A stretch of DNA of 6,664 nt, taken from the NCBI GenBank assembly GCA_036759125.1, contig DAIOVG010000152.1:1-6664 (forward strand). Direction: 5' to 3'. The stretch's first letter is position 1; every line of letters begins with the position of its first letter. Origin of the DNA: CAXXOK01 sp036759125 (GTDB lineage: Bacteria; Bacillota; Clostridia; Christensenellales; Aristaeellaceae). Of the stretch, positions 1-6,159 are shown piece after piece. The position numbers were made by a program, and so were the translations under genes. Below the pieces are notes generated by a model. That model worked only from the letters and a program-made list of their open reading frames with translations. It was not told the DNA's origin and made no database searches.

Positions 1-69
1 TCGCCCAGGGGCGACTGGCGCATGCCGTCAGATCTGTCGGATGCGCTTTGGAGGGACGACCATGCCTGA
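1..69 (+). CDS. 3' end of an upstream gene (partial, unknown product)
   Basis: Frame 1 is open from the window edge to a TGA at 67-69 and encodes a 22-residue tail ending in ...SDALWRDDHA. The tail is polar and charged and reads like an ordinary protein C-terminus. Its stop overlaps the next gene's ATG (62-64) by 8 bases, an arrangement typical of translationally coupled genes in one operon. The other two forward frames are also open over this short stretch, so openness alone proves little. The overlap with a well-placed start favours frame 1. No function can be assigned. Confidence 0.4.
   Translation, partial: SPRGDWRMPSDLSDALWRDDHA
50..55 (+). promoter_or_regulatory. Ribosome binding site deciding the start at 62
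   Basis: GGAGGG lies 6 bases before the ATG at 62. The alternative in-frame ATG at 41 lies upstream of this site and has no Shine-Dalgarno sequence of its own, so 62 is the likely start. Confidence 0.75.
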
Positions 70-754
70 GCTTCTGTGTACACGTTGCCATAAACTCATC
101 GGCGCGGCGGACGCCGCATTCTGCCCGTTCTGCGGGGAGAAGCTGCAAACCACCGGGCCGGATCTGTCGGCGGTCTTGCAGGAAGCCGATCCTGTGAAGA
201 AGCACAACCAGCTGCTGGCGCTGCGGGAGCAATACCCGGAAAGCCTGGAGGTCGCCCAGGAGATTCTGCATCTTGGCAGGCTGTACGAGCGCGGCAAGAA
301 AGGCATGGATTTTTCCGTCATCAAGTGTTTCGTGCTCAACATATACCTGGAGCCGGACACCCTGAAAAAGAACAAGCGTGAGGAGCTCCGGCACGAAATT
401 TTCCACCATCCCGATCTGGACGCCTGCCTTGCGCTGGCGGAGGACAAAGAGGCATTTTTATCCCGTTACCTCCAGCGGCTTTCGGAGGAGTTTATCCGCC
501 TGTTTTTACAGGGGTCTTCCCGTTATATGCACCAGATCTTCGGGTTTGTGAACAATGCCAAAGCGCCCAAGTACCTGGCGGCGCCTGCCACGACCATGCT
601 CATGAACATGCAGCGCGACACCACACTGGACGAGCGCCAGCGCACACTGTTAACCAGGGCGTTCTACGCGGCGTTTGCCTGCCGTCTGGACGGCGAAACG
701 AAATACCTGGACGATATGCTCAAACCCCATACCCTCGGCGTTGAAACGCAATAG
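62..754 (+). CDS. Zinc-ribbon protein of unknown function
   Basis: A 230-residue protein, probably cytoplasmic because it has no signal peptide or membrane segment. The N-terminus carries a compact zinc-ribbon: C6-x2-C9, then 11 residues, then C21-P-F-C24-G, so four cysteines can bind one zinc ion. The rest, roughly 30-230, is rich in Leu, Glu, Lys and Arg and looks helical, with no catalytic motif I recognise. Short N-terminal ribbons of this type are often protein- or nucleic-acid-binding modules attached to unrelated domains, so the ribbon does not reveal the function. The gene is 11 bases from a membrane-protein gene and in line with an ABC exporter, which suggests an accessory or regulatory role (inference). 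The start at 62 is chosen for its ribosome binding site. That it is a real gene is very likely; its function is unknown. Confidence 0.88.
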   Translation: MPELLCTRCHKLIGAADAAFCPFCGEKLQTTGPDLSAVLQEADPVKKHNQLLALREQYPESLEVAQEILHLGRLYERGKKGMDFSVIKCFVLNIYLEPDTLKKNKREELRHEIFHHPDLDACLALAEDKEAFLSRYLQRLSEEFIRLFLQGSSRYMHQIFGFVNNAKAPKYLAAPATTMLMNMQRDTTLDERQRTLLTRAFYAAFACRLDGETKYLDDMLKPHTLGVETQ

Positions 755-757
755 GAG
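753..757 (+). promoter_or_regulatory. Ribosome binding site supporting a TTG start at 766
   Basis: AGGAG overlaps the stop codon of the zinc-ribbon gene (TAG, 752-754) and sits 8 bases before TTG at 766. No ATG or GTG nearby gives as good a match, so the TTG start is well supported. Confidence 0.7.
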
Positions 758-765
758 AAATAAGC

Positions 766-1512
766 TTGGACAGCAAAAAACCGCAAAACGGGCGGCGCAG
801 GCCGCCCGAAGATATGCCCAAGGAGATCGAAACCATCAAGCGCGATTATCTGCAGCAGGAGCCCCATGACGATCTCCCCCGGCAAAAGGCGCTCACCGAC
901 GAGCCGGAGCAAAAGCCGCCGGCCAAATGGAAGGCGATCCTCAAAAAGATTCTCATCTTTCTGGGCATCCTGCTTGCGCTCGCGTTTTTGTACGTGTTCC
1001 TGCTGATGGGCGAACCGGATGACGACGACGAGGTGCTCTTGAAGCAGTCCGCGCAGGAAGAGGTCATCCAGATGGCGATGACGGGGCAGGAGCTATCCGG
1101 CGATGCCGATTTGAACGCCGTAGCCGTGAGCTTTGGCAAGGCGGTGATGGAGCTGCGCGGCGGGGTGCTGCCGCTTTTAAAAGCCTCGCTGTACGACACG
1201 GCATACCGGGGCGGCTATGCCCGCAGGCTGACCCTCACCTATCAGTTCCCCGATGGAAAGGTACTCACGGTTGACTCCATTCGCCCGCCCGGAGCGGTCG
1301 CGCTGCTGACGGATCCCGCGTATGTCATCCATGTGGATACCCTGTATACCATGGGCGGCATGGATGCCGTGCGCATGGATTCCAGCGCTTACATCCGCGT
1401 GGCGGCCGAGGGAACGGACGCCGCCTACGTGGTGCATATCCCTGTCGCCCACAGTGATCAGCTCACCGATCTTCTGCGCTACATGGGGCTGATCCGCAAC
1501 GACGCGCAATAA
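766..1512 (+). CDS. Single-pass membrane protein with extracytoplasmic domain, function unknown
   Basis: A 248-residue protein starting at TTG. Residues 1-57 are hydrophilic, rich in Lys, Arg, Pro and Glu, and should lie in the cytoplasm. One hydrophobic helix spans about 58-81, preceded by basic residues (K54, K56, K60, K61) and followed by an acidic run (E83, D85-D88, E89). By the positive-inside rule this gives N-in, C-out topology. It is too far from the N-terminus to be an ordinary signal peptide. Residues 90-248 form a soluble domain outside the membrane, with alternating hydrophobic stretches and no cysteine, lipobox or catalytic motif that I can see. The gene lies 11 bases after the zinc-ribbon gene and 22 bases before the ABC exporter gene. 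It may help or sense for the exporter (inference from position only). I recognise no family. Confidence 0.87.
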   Translation: MDSKKPQNGRRRPPEDMPKEIETIKRDYLQQEPHDDLPRQKALTDEPEQKPPAKWKAILKKILIFLGILLALAFLYVFLLMGEPDDDDEVLLKQSAQEEVIQMAMTGQELSGDADLNAVAVSFGKAVMELRGGVLPLLKASLYDTAYRGGYARRLTLTYQFPDGKVLTVDSIRPPGAVALLTDPAYVIHVDTLYTMGGMDAVRMDSSAYIRVAAEGTDAAYVVHIPVAHSDQLTDLLRYMGLIRNDAQ

Positions 1513-1522
1513 TACTCTGCTG

Positions 1523-1527
1523 AGGAG
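1523..1527 (+). promoter_or_regulatory. Ribosome binding site of the ABC transporter gene
   Basis: AGGAG lies 7 bases before ATG 1535. A second in-frame ATG at 1556 has no comparable site, so 1535 is preferred. Confidence 0.7.
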
Positions 1528-1534
1528 AGAACGC

Positions 1535-3301
1535 ATGCAGCCCGATATCCGTACGATGAAAAACCCGGAATTGCTCAAGCGATTTGCCCCGTACTATAAA
1601 AAGTATATCCCGATCCTCTTGTTTGATTTGTTCTGCGCCGCGGTAACCACCCTGGCGGATGTTGCGCTGCCGCTGATTGTGCGCAACATCACCCAGCTGG
1701 CCATTGACGACGCGGCGGCCCTGACCATCGCCTATGTGCTGCGTATCGGGCTGTTCTACATTGCCCTGCGCGTGATGGACGCCGCAGCGGACTATTACAT
1801 GACCGCGCAGGGGCACATCATGGGCTCCTACATCGAGCGTGATATGCGCTTTGACCTGTTCAGTCACCTGCAAAAGCTCGGATTTTCATACTATTCCGAT
1901 GCCAAGGTCGGGCAGATTATGGCGCGCATTACCTCGGACCTGTTCGAGATTACAGAGTTTGCCCACCACTTCCCCGAGGAGATGTTCATCGCGGTGATCA
2001 AAATCATCGCGGCGTTTGTGATCCTGCTTGGCATCAACCCGCTGCTGACGCTGATCGTGTTCGCCGCGCTGCCGCTGATGTACCTGATCGCGCGTTACTA
2101 CCGCGACCGTATGCGCCGCACCTTTCAGGAGCGCCGCCACCAGCTGGGCGAAATCAACGCACAGGTGGAGGACAGCCTTCTGGGTATTCGCGTGGTGAAA
2201 TCCTTTGCCAATGAGCCTTTGGAGATAGAAAAATTCCGCCAGGGCAACGACAAGTTCATCAGCATCAAGCGCAAAAGCTACAAGCTGCTGGCGGGCTTTT
2301 CCATGTCCCGCCGCATTGTGGACGGGCTGATGTACATCGTCGTCGTTATTGCGGGCGCGCTGTTTTTGCGCGACGGGGCGATTACCGCGGGCGACTATAT
2401 GGCCTTTTTGCTGTTTGTTTCAACGCTGCTTGCGTCCATCCGCCGGATTGTGGAGTTCACCGAGCAGTTCCAAAACGGCATGACGTCGATTGAGCGTTTC
2501 TGCACGCTGATGGACGAAAGCCCCGATGTGAAGGACCTTCCCCATGCCAAGGCGCTGACCGATGTGAAGGGCGAGGTCACGTTTGAAAACGTCTCCTTCC
2601 ACTACAGCGACAAGGACCGCGACGTGCTGGCCGATATCAACCTCAAGGTGCCGGCGGGTGAGCGCGTAGCGCTTGTGGGGCCCAGCGGCTCGGGGAAAAC
2701 CACGCTTTGCAACCTGATCCCGCGCTTTTATAACCTGTCCGGCGGGCGCATTTTGATCGACGGACAGGACATCACCTCCCTCACCCAGCGCTCCCTGCGT
2801 GAAAACATCGGCGTGGTGCAGCAGGACGTGTACCTGTTCTCCGGCACGGTGTTTGACAATATCGTCTACGGCCTGCCCGGCGCGACCGAGGACGCGGTCA
2901 TGGAGGCCGCGAAGCTCGCGGGCGCGCATGAGTTCATCTCGGCGCTGCCAAACGGCTACCACACCTATGTGGGCGAACGCGGGGTGAAGCTTTCGGGCGG
3001 GCAGAAGCAGCGCATTTCCATTGCGCGCGTGTTTTTGAAAAATCCGCCGATCCTGATTCTGGATGAGGCCACCAGCGCTTTGGATAACGAGAACGAACGC
3101 ATCGTGCAAAAATCGCTGGAAACCCTCTCCAAGGGACGCACAACCTTTACCATTGCCCACCGCCTGACGACCATCAAGAACGCTTCCACCATCTGCGTGC
3201 TGACCGAAAAGGGCATTGAAGAGCAGGGGTCGCACAAGGACCTCATCCAGAAAGGCGGCGTGTACGCCGGCCTGTACAAGATGTACACGGAGGAAGCCTG
3301 A
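1535..3301 (+). CDS. ABC exporter half-transporter (fused membrane and ATPase domains)
   Basis: A 588-residue half-transporter of the MsbA/BmrA type; two copies should pair to move a substrate out of the cell using ATP. The membrane domain has six likely helices at about 24-48, 63-85, 149-166, 168-187, 262-279 and 287-304. The ATPase domain starts near 344 and is complete: A-loop Y357, Walker A G382-PSGSGK-T389 with K388, Q-loop Q430, signature LSGGQ 486-490, Walker B ILILD with D510 and catalytic E511, D-loop SALD 514-517 and H-loop H542. Every site keeps consensus residues, so a homodimer could work. No partner half-transporter lies in the window. Length is normal for the family. Substrate cannot be read from sequence: lipids, drugs and peptides are all possible. 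The two small unknown genes before it and the acetyltransferase 2 bases after it are probably co-transcribed. Confidence 0.96.
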   Translation: MQPDIRTMKNPELLKRFAPYYKKYIPILLFDLFCAAVTTLADVALPLIVRNITQLAIDDAAALTIAYVLRIGLFYIALRVMDAAADYYMTAQGHIMGSYIERDMRFDLFSHLQKLGFSYYSDAKVGQIMARITSDLFEITEFAHHFPEEMFIAVIKIIAAFVILLGINPLLTLIVFAALPLMYLIARYYRDRMRRTFQERRHQLGEINAQVEDSLLGIRVVKSFANEPLEIEKFRQGNDKFISIKRKSYKLLAGFSMSRRIVDGLMYIVVVIAGALFLRDGAITAGDYMAFLLFVSTLLASIRRIVEFTEQFQNGMTSIERFCTLMDESPDVKDLPHAKALTDVKGEVTFENVSFHYSDKDRDVLADINLKVPAGERVALVGPSGSGKTTLCNLIPRFYNLSGGRILIDGQDITSLTQRSLRENIGVVQQDVYLFSGTVFDNIVYGLPGATEDAVMEAAKLAGAHEFISALPNGYHTYVGERGVKLSGGQKQRISIARVFLKNPPILILDEATSALDNENERIVQKSLETLSKGRTTFTIAHRLTTIKNASTICVLTEKGIEEQGSHKDLIQKGGVYAGLYKMYTEEA

Positions 3302-3303
3302 AT

Positions 3304-3807
3304 TTGATTATCACACAGCCAACCGCCGATGCGCTGCCCGAAATTTGCGCCCTGTACCAGACCGTGATTGCCGATATGCACGCGCGCGGGCTTTTCCAGT
3401 GGCACTGGGGGTGGTATCCCTACGAGGCGCTGCTGAAAGAGGATATCGCGCTTGGGCGGCTGTACCGCATGGACGATGAGGACGGGCTGGCCGGTGTGTT
3501 TGCCCTGGTAACGGGCGGGCAGGAGCCGGAATATAGGGATGTTGGCTGGCAGCTAGGCGATAACCCCGTGTGCCTGCACCGCATTGCCGTATTGCCGGGT
3601 CGCGGCGGCCGCGGCTACGCCGCAAAGGCGGTGGAATTTGCCAAGGATTACGGCAGAAGCGTCGGCTGCAACGCCTTCCGTGTGGATACCTATACCGACA
3701 ACATCCGCGCGCTGAAGTTCTTCCAGAGCGTTACCACGCGTAAGGCCGGAACCTTTACACTGGAAGGGTTTGACAAGCTGTATCACTGCTTTGAAGCGGC
3801 GCTATGA
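3304..3807 (+). CDS. GNAT-family N-acetyltransferase
   Basis: A 167-residue protein, a normal length for a single-domain GNAT enzyme, which transfers an acetyl group from acetyl-CoA to an amine. The acetyl-CoA-binding motif A is visible: strand L91-HRIAV-L97, then P98-GRGGRGYA-A107 matching the pyrophosphate-binding loop (R/Q-x-x-G-x-G/A), followed by helix 108-119. The usual Asn of motif B is N133 in DNIRALKFF. An N-terminal helix at about 8-28 and an aromatic patch, F31-QWHWGWY-Y38, probably help form the acceptor site. The start is TTG at 3304, only 2 bases after the exporter stop. GGAGG at 3289-3293, inside the exporter gene, serves as ribosome binding site, so translation is probably coupled. 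The acceptor is unknown; small molecule and protein are both possible. Confidence 0.9.
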   Translation: MIITQPTADALPEICALYQTVIADMHARGLFQWHWGWYPYEALLKEDIALGRLYRMDDEDGLAGVFALVTGGQEPEYRDVGWQLGDNPVCLHRIAVLPGRGGRGYAAKAVEFAKDYGRSVGCNAFRVDTYTDNIRALKFFQSVTTRKAGTFTLEGFDKLYHCFEAAL

Positions 3808-3863
3808 GGAGCACTACAATCGCAACATTCCAGCAAAAACCGTAACAAATTGGCAACAGTACC

Positions 3864-3892
3864 TTTACTTCTCTGACATCATTTGTTATACT
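3864..3892 (+). promoter_or_regulatory. Sigma-A-type extended -10 promoter of the wall-protein gene
   Basis: The -35 box is TTTACT (3864-3869, four of six consensus bases), then a 17-base spacer and the -10 box TATACT (3887-3892, five of six). The -10 is preceded by TG at 3884-3885 with one base between, the extended -10 arrangement common in Gram-positive bacteria. Transcription should start near 3899, giving a leader of about 47 bases before ATG 3946. Confidence 0.7.
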
Positions 3893-3931
3893 TTTCCCAT
3901 CATCAGAGGGCGCATAGCGCGTTCGGTTTGA

Positions 3932-3937
3932 AAGGGG
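3932..3937 (+). promoter_or_regulatory. Ribosome binding site deciding the start at 3946
   Basis: AAGGGG lies 8 bases before ATG 3946. A longer frame opens at TTG 3883, but that codon precedes the predicted transcription start and would put 21 non-hydrophobic residues before the signal peptide. Confidence 0.7.
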
Positions 3938-3945
3938 AATCATTC

Positions 3946-5610
3946 ATGAAAAGCAAGGCCCACCGATACGCAATGCGGGCCTTAACGCTTGCACTTCTCT
4001 TTGTTTTCCTTGGCACGACGGGTGCGATGGCGCTGACGCTGTATCAAACGCTTGAGTACGGCGACACCGGAACCGATGTGCAAAAGCTGCAGCAAGCGCT
4101 GCTCACGCTTGGCTTCGATCCCAAAGGGGTGGACGGGCGCTTTGGCACCGGCACGGAAGACGCCGTGAAAAAGTATCAGGAAAGCGTCGGGCTCACAGCG
4201 GACGGCAAGGCCGGAACGCTGACGCTCAACGCCTTGTATAAGAGTGCGGAGACACCGACCACGACCTTTCCGACTGCGACCAGCTCTTCCACCCTGCAAT
4301 ATGGCGACAGCGGCGAACGCGTACGCCTGCTGCAGGAAGCCCTCAAAAAGCTTGGGTATACTGTGGGCACGGTGGATGGCAAATTCGGCCTGCTCACGCG
4401 CTCGGCAGTCGTCGCCTTCCAGCGTTCCAAGGGTTTGACGACCGACGGTCTCGCAGGTACGTCGACGCTTGAACAGCTCTATAGCAGCGCAAATTCTTCC
4501 GATTCTTCACAAGCGACCAGCCAGCCCACCGCGTCGCCGTCTCTTTCGGCCTCGCTTCGCAAGGGCAGCAGCGGCAGCGAGGTGCTTGCGGTACAGAAAA
4601 AGCTCAAAGAGCTTGGTTATTATACCAATAGCCTGGATGGCGATTACGGCAATGGCACCCTGGCGGCCGTTCAGGCTTTCCAAAGCAGAAACAATCTGAA
4701 GGCGGACGGCATTGTAGGCTCCGGTACATACGGCGTGCTGTTTTCAGGCTCGGCGATTGCCGCGAATACATCCTCCAGCCCGACGGCAACCAATACGCCC
4801 ACGGAGACGCCTTCCTCGGCAAGCCTCCGGTACGGCGATACGGGCAGTGCGGTGAAAACCATGCAGCAGGCCCTTAAAAACCTAGGATACAGTGTGAGCA
4901 CCGATGGCGTATACGGCGTGATTACCCAAACGGCGGTCATCGCCTTCCAGCGCAAAAACAGCCTGACTGCCGATGGGGTTGCGGGCGCCAAAACCCTGGA
5001 GAAGCTCTACAGCGGCTCGGCTGTGCCATATGGCGGAACAGCCACGGCGACGCCCGGAGCCACGGCAACGCCGGCGCCGACGACTATTCCGTCGACAGAG
5101 CTGACCGATACGACCTCCACATCGTCCAATTCGGGGCTCAGCTCCGCTGGCTACGGCTCGATTTCCGGCCCCGGCGGGGTTACGGTCAAGCCCTTGTACT
5201 GGTACACGGAGGTCAAGCCCAATATGTCCACCGGTAGTACCCTGACGGTGTACGATCCGGCGACCGATCTAACCTGGAAACTTCGGGTCTATAGCCGTGG
5301 CCGTCACGCCGACTCGGAACCCCTGACGGCGGAGGATACCGCCACCATGTACGAGGCCTTCGGCACCATAACGTGGGATCCCAAGCCCGTCTATGTGAAG
5401 CTGCCAAACGGCCAGTGGACGCTGGCGACCATGCACGACGTGGCGCACCTGTCCGGAAGCATCTCGGATAACGATTTCGACGGCCACCTCTGCGTGCACT
5501 TCCTGCGCACCTATGCGGAAACCAAGATACTCGATCCCAACTATGGCGTTACCAACCAGAATGTCATCCGCAACTACTGGAAATCCAAAACCGGAATTTC
5601 CATCCCGTAA
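3946..5610 (+). CDS. Secreted cell-wall protein: four PG_binding_1 repeats plus C-terminal His/Cys domain
   Basis: A 554-residue exported protein. Residues 1-29 form a signal peptide: basic start (K2, K4, H6, R7, R11), hydrophobic core at about 12-23, and A-M-A before a likely cleavage after A29. Four PG_binding_1 repeats follow at 36-98, 117-179, 204-266 and 294-355; this fold is known to bind peptidoglycan. Ser/Thr/Pro-rich linkers of 18, 24 and 27 residues separate them, and a longer one (356-411) leads to the C-terminal domain. That domain (about 412-554) has R453-H454-A-D456, then M496-H497-D-V-A-H501, then D-G513-H514-L-C516-V-H518-F. The pattern recalls the His...HGC site of YkuD L,D-transpeptidases but is not canonical. 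A wall-modifying or wall-binding role is inferred. The gene has its own promoter and terminator, so it forms a single-gene unit. Confidence 0.93.
   Translation: MKSKAHRYAMRALTLALLFVFLGTTGAMALTLYQTLEYGDTGTDVQKLQQALLTLGFDPKGVDGRFGTGTEDAVKKYQESVGLTADGKAGTLTLNALYKSAETPTTTFPTATSSSTLQYGDSGERVRLLQEALKKLGYTVGTVDGKFGLLTRSAVVAFQRSKGLTTDGLAGTSTLEQLYSSANSSDSSQATSQPTASPSLSASLRKGSSGSEVLAVQKKLKELGYYTNSLDGDYGNGTLAAVQAFQSRNNLKADGIVGSGTYGVLFSGSAIAANTSSSPTATNTPTETPSSASLRYGDTGSAVKTMQQALKNLGYSVSTDGVYGVITQTAVIAFQRKNSLTADGVAGAKTLEKLYSGSAVPYGGTATATPGATATPAPTTIPSTELTDTTSTSSNSGLSSAGYGSISGPGGVTVKPLYWYTEVKPNMSTGSTLTVYDPATDLTWKLRVYSRGRHADSEPLTAEDTATMYEAFGTITWDPKPVYVKLPNGQWTLATMHDVAHLSGSISDNDFDGHLCVHFLRTYAETKILDPNYGVTNQNVIRNYWKSKTGISIP
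4051..4239 (+). repeat. PG_binding_1 repeat 1 (residues 36-98)
   Basis: Begins L-E-Y-G-D-T-G and shows the family pattern: LQQAL...LGF, then DGRFG, then AVKKYQ, then LTADGKAG and a closing Leu-Tyr. Length 63 residues, directly after the signal peptide. Confidence 0.88.
4294..4482 (+). repeat. PG_binding_1 repeat 2 (residues 117-179)
   Basis: Begins L-Q-Y-G-D-S-G and contains LQEALKKLGY, DGKFG, AVVAFQ and LTTDGLAG. It has 63 residues, like repeats 1 and 3, and is close to repeat 4 in its AFQR region. Confidence 0.9.
4555..4743 (+). repeat. PG_binding_1 repeat 3 (residues 204-266)
   Basis: Begins L-R-K-G-S-S-G and contains VQKKLKELGYY, DGDYG, AVQAFQ and LKADGIVG. It is the most divergent at the start, with K-G-S in place of Y-G-D, and ends Leu-Phe instead of Leu-Tyr. 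Confidence 0.88.
4825..5010 (+). repeat. PG_binding_1 repeat 4 (residues 294-355)
   Basis: Begins L-R-Y-G-D-T-G and contains MQQALKNLGY, DGVYG, AVIAFQ and LTADGVAG. It has 62 residues, one fewer than the others, the missing residue falling between LGYSVS and TDG. Confidence 0.88.
5179..5607 (+). other. C-terminal His/Cys domain of the wall protein (possible divergent L,D-transpeptidase-like fold)
   Basis: This covers residues 412-554 of the wall protein. Candidate active-site residues are H454, D456, H497, H501, H514, C516 and H518. C516 is the only cysteine in the mature domain. H497 and H514 are separated by 16 residues, close to the spacing in the YkuD motif (His, 14-17 residues, Ser/Thr-His-Gly-Cys). 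Here, however, the Gly between His and Cys is replaced by Leu and the residue after the Val is His rather than Arg or Asn. From memory, wall-binding proteins in Clostridia share a similar HAD...EPLT...DG-H-x-C-x-H-F pattern. Enzymatic activity is a hypothesis. Confidence 0.5.
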
Positions 5611-5627
5611 ACTTTGGAAACACAGAA

Positions 5628-5654
5628 AAAAATCCCTGCACAGCAGGGATTTTT
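5628..5654 (+). terminator. Intrinsic terminator after the wall-protein gene
   Basis: A perfect 12-bp stem: A-run plus ATCCCTGC (5628-5639), loop ACA (5640-5642) and GCAGGGAT plus T-run (5643-5654). The core is GC-rich and ends in five T bases (5650-5654). It begins 18 bases after the wall-protein stop. The A-run on the left arm could also let it work on the opposite strand. Confidence 0.88.
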
Positions 5655-5664
5655 CTTGTATAAT
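5637..5664 (+). promoter_or_regulatory. Promoter of the J-domain/flavoprotein operon, overlapping the terminator
   Basis: The -10 box TATAAT (5659-5664) is a perfect consensus match. The best -35 candidate is TGCACA (5637-5642, four of six bases) with a 16-base spacer; it lies in the top of the terminator hairpin. Transcription would start near 5671, giving a leader of about 42 bases before ATG 5713. Confidence 0.62.
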
Positions 5665-5712
5665 GGGAGAAACCTATCCGTTCATTGTACAGTACCAGAT
5701 GTGGGAGAAAGC

Positions 5713-6138
5713 ATGAATATCATATCCATCAAGCGCAGTCTGCGGGAGATGAAGAGGCTGGAAATCAAAACCCGCTTTGGCGTGGAAGCGCCCTCGCGTC
5801 CGCCGCTGGTGTGGGACAGGTTCTTCGATTTGCAAAACGAGGGCCGTGCCCGGTATACCCTGGACGTGCTGGCGGCGATGGACCGGGAAGCCTATCGGGC
5901 CGTAATTGCGGAGTACTGGTCGTTTGTGTATACCGCATTTATGAACGAGAACGAGCTGCACGCTGCGAGCTTCGATGCGGATGTTCTTTTGCAATGGGGC
6001 CTGCCCGCCGACGCTGACGTGGAAGCCGTCAAGCGCCGATTCCGCGAGCTGGCCAAGCGCTACCACCCGGATACCGGGGGTAACCCAAAGGATTTCATCA
6101 GGATGATGACGGAGTATCGAAAGCTCATCGGCAAATAG
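5713..6138 (+). CDS. Small J-domain protein (DnaJ-like co-chaperone)
   Basis: A 141-residue protein, probably cytoplasmic. The C-terminal part (about 92-141) is a J domain: helix I near LLQWGLP, helix II V-K-R-R-F-R-E-L-A-K-R-Y, the hallmark H118-P119-D120 loop followed by TGG, and helix III D-F-I-R-M-M-T-E-Y-R-K-L at the very end. J domains stimulate the ATPase of Hsp70/DnaK. There is no Gly/Phe-rich region, zinc finger or substrate-binding barrel, so this is not DnaJ itself. Residues 1-90 are an unrecognised, mainly helical segment that may select the client. The start at ATG 5713 has GGAG at 5704-5707, 5 bases upstream. A longer reading frame from TTG 5614 runs through the terminator and is rejected. 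The next gene follows after 21 bases. Confidence 0.87.
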   Translation: MNIISIKRSLREMKRLEIKTRFGVEAPSRPPLVWDRFFDLQNEGRARYTLDVLAAMDREAYRAVIAEYWSFVYTAFMNENELHAASFDADVLLQWGLPADADVEAVKRRFRELAKRYHPDTGGNPKDFIRMMTEYRKLIGK

Positions 6139-6147
6139 ACAATCAGT

Positions 6148-6152
6148 GAGGG
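6148..6152 (+). promoter_or_regulatory. Ribosome binding site of the flavoprotein gene
   Basis: GAGGG lies 7 bases before ATG 6160, within the 21-base gap after the J-domain gene. Confidence 0.6.
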
Positions 6153-6159
6153 AATCGAC

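Larger units (their letters stand above)
3808..3945 (+). other. Intergenic region between the exporter operon and the wall-protein gene
   Basis: This 138-base stretch is visibly richer in A and T than its neighbours. It contains one convincing promoter (3864-3892) and the ribosome binding site of the next gene. I see no hairpin followed by a T-run after the GNAT stop, so no intrinsic terminator for the first operon is evident. Some read-through, or Rho-dependent ending, is possible. Confidence 0.6.

Noticed and set aside
31..170. The 10-base sequence GATCTGTCGG occurring at 31-40 and again at 161-170
   Set aside because: Both copies fall in coding frames that read Asp-Leu-Ser, there is no further similarity around them, and there is no third copy nearby. 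Chance or codon preference is enough.
28..447. A 139-codon minus-strand frame opposite the zinc-ribbon gene
   Set aside because: The translation is Ser/Arg-rich and low in order, typical of an antisense shadow, and the sense frame has a real zinc-binding motif and ribosome binding site.
2420..3235. A 271-codon open frame on the minus strand opposite the ABC transporter
   Set aside because: It lies wholly within a gene with complete ATPase motifs, its translation shows no domain or normal composition, and GC-rich genes often leave long open frames on the opposite strand.
3910..3920. Small inverted repeat GCGC-ATA-GCGC in the wall-protein leader
   Set aside because: A 4-bp stem with a 3-base loop is weak, has no T-run and no operator-like extension, so I do not call it regulatory.
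4051..5010. Regular repeats that might suggest a CRISPR or tandem DNA array
   Set aside because: The similarity is at protein level (PG_binding_1 domains). The DNA copies differ widely and the frame is continuous.
5614..5712. A 33-codon N-terminal extension of the J-domain protein from TTG 5614
   Set aside because: It runs through the terminator hairpin and the promoter, and most of it lies upstream of the predicted transcription start. ATG 5713 has its own ribosome binding site.
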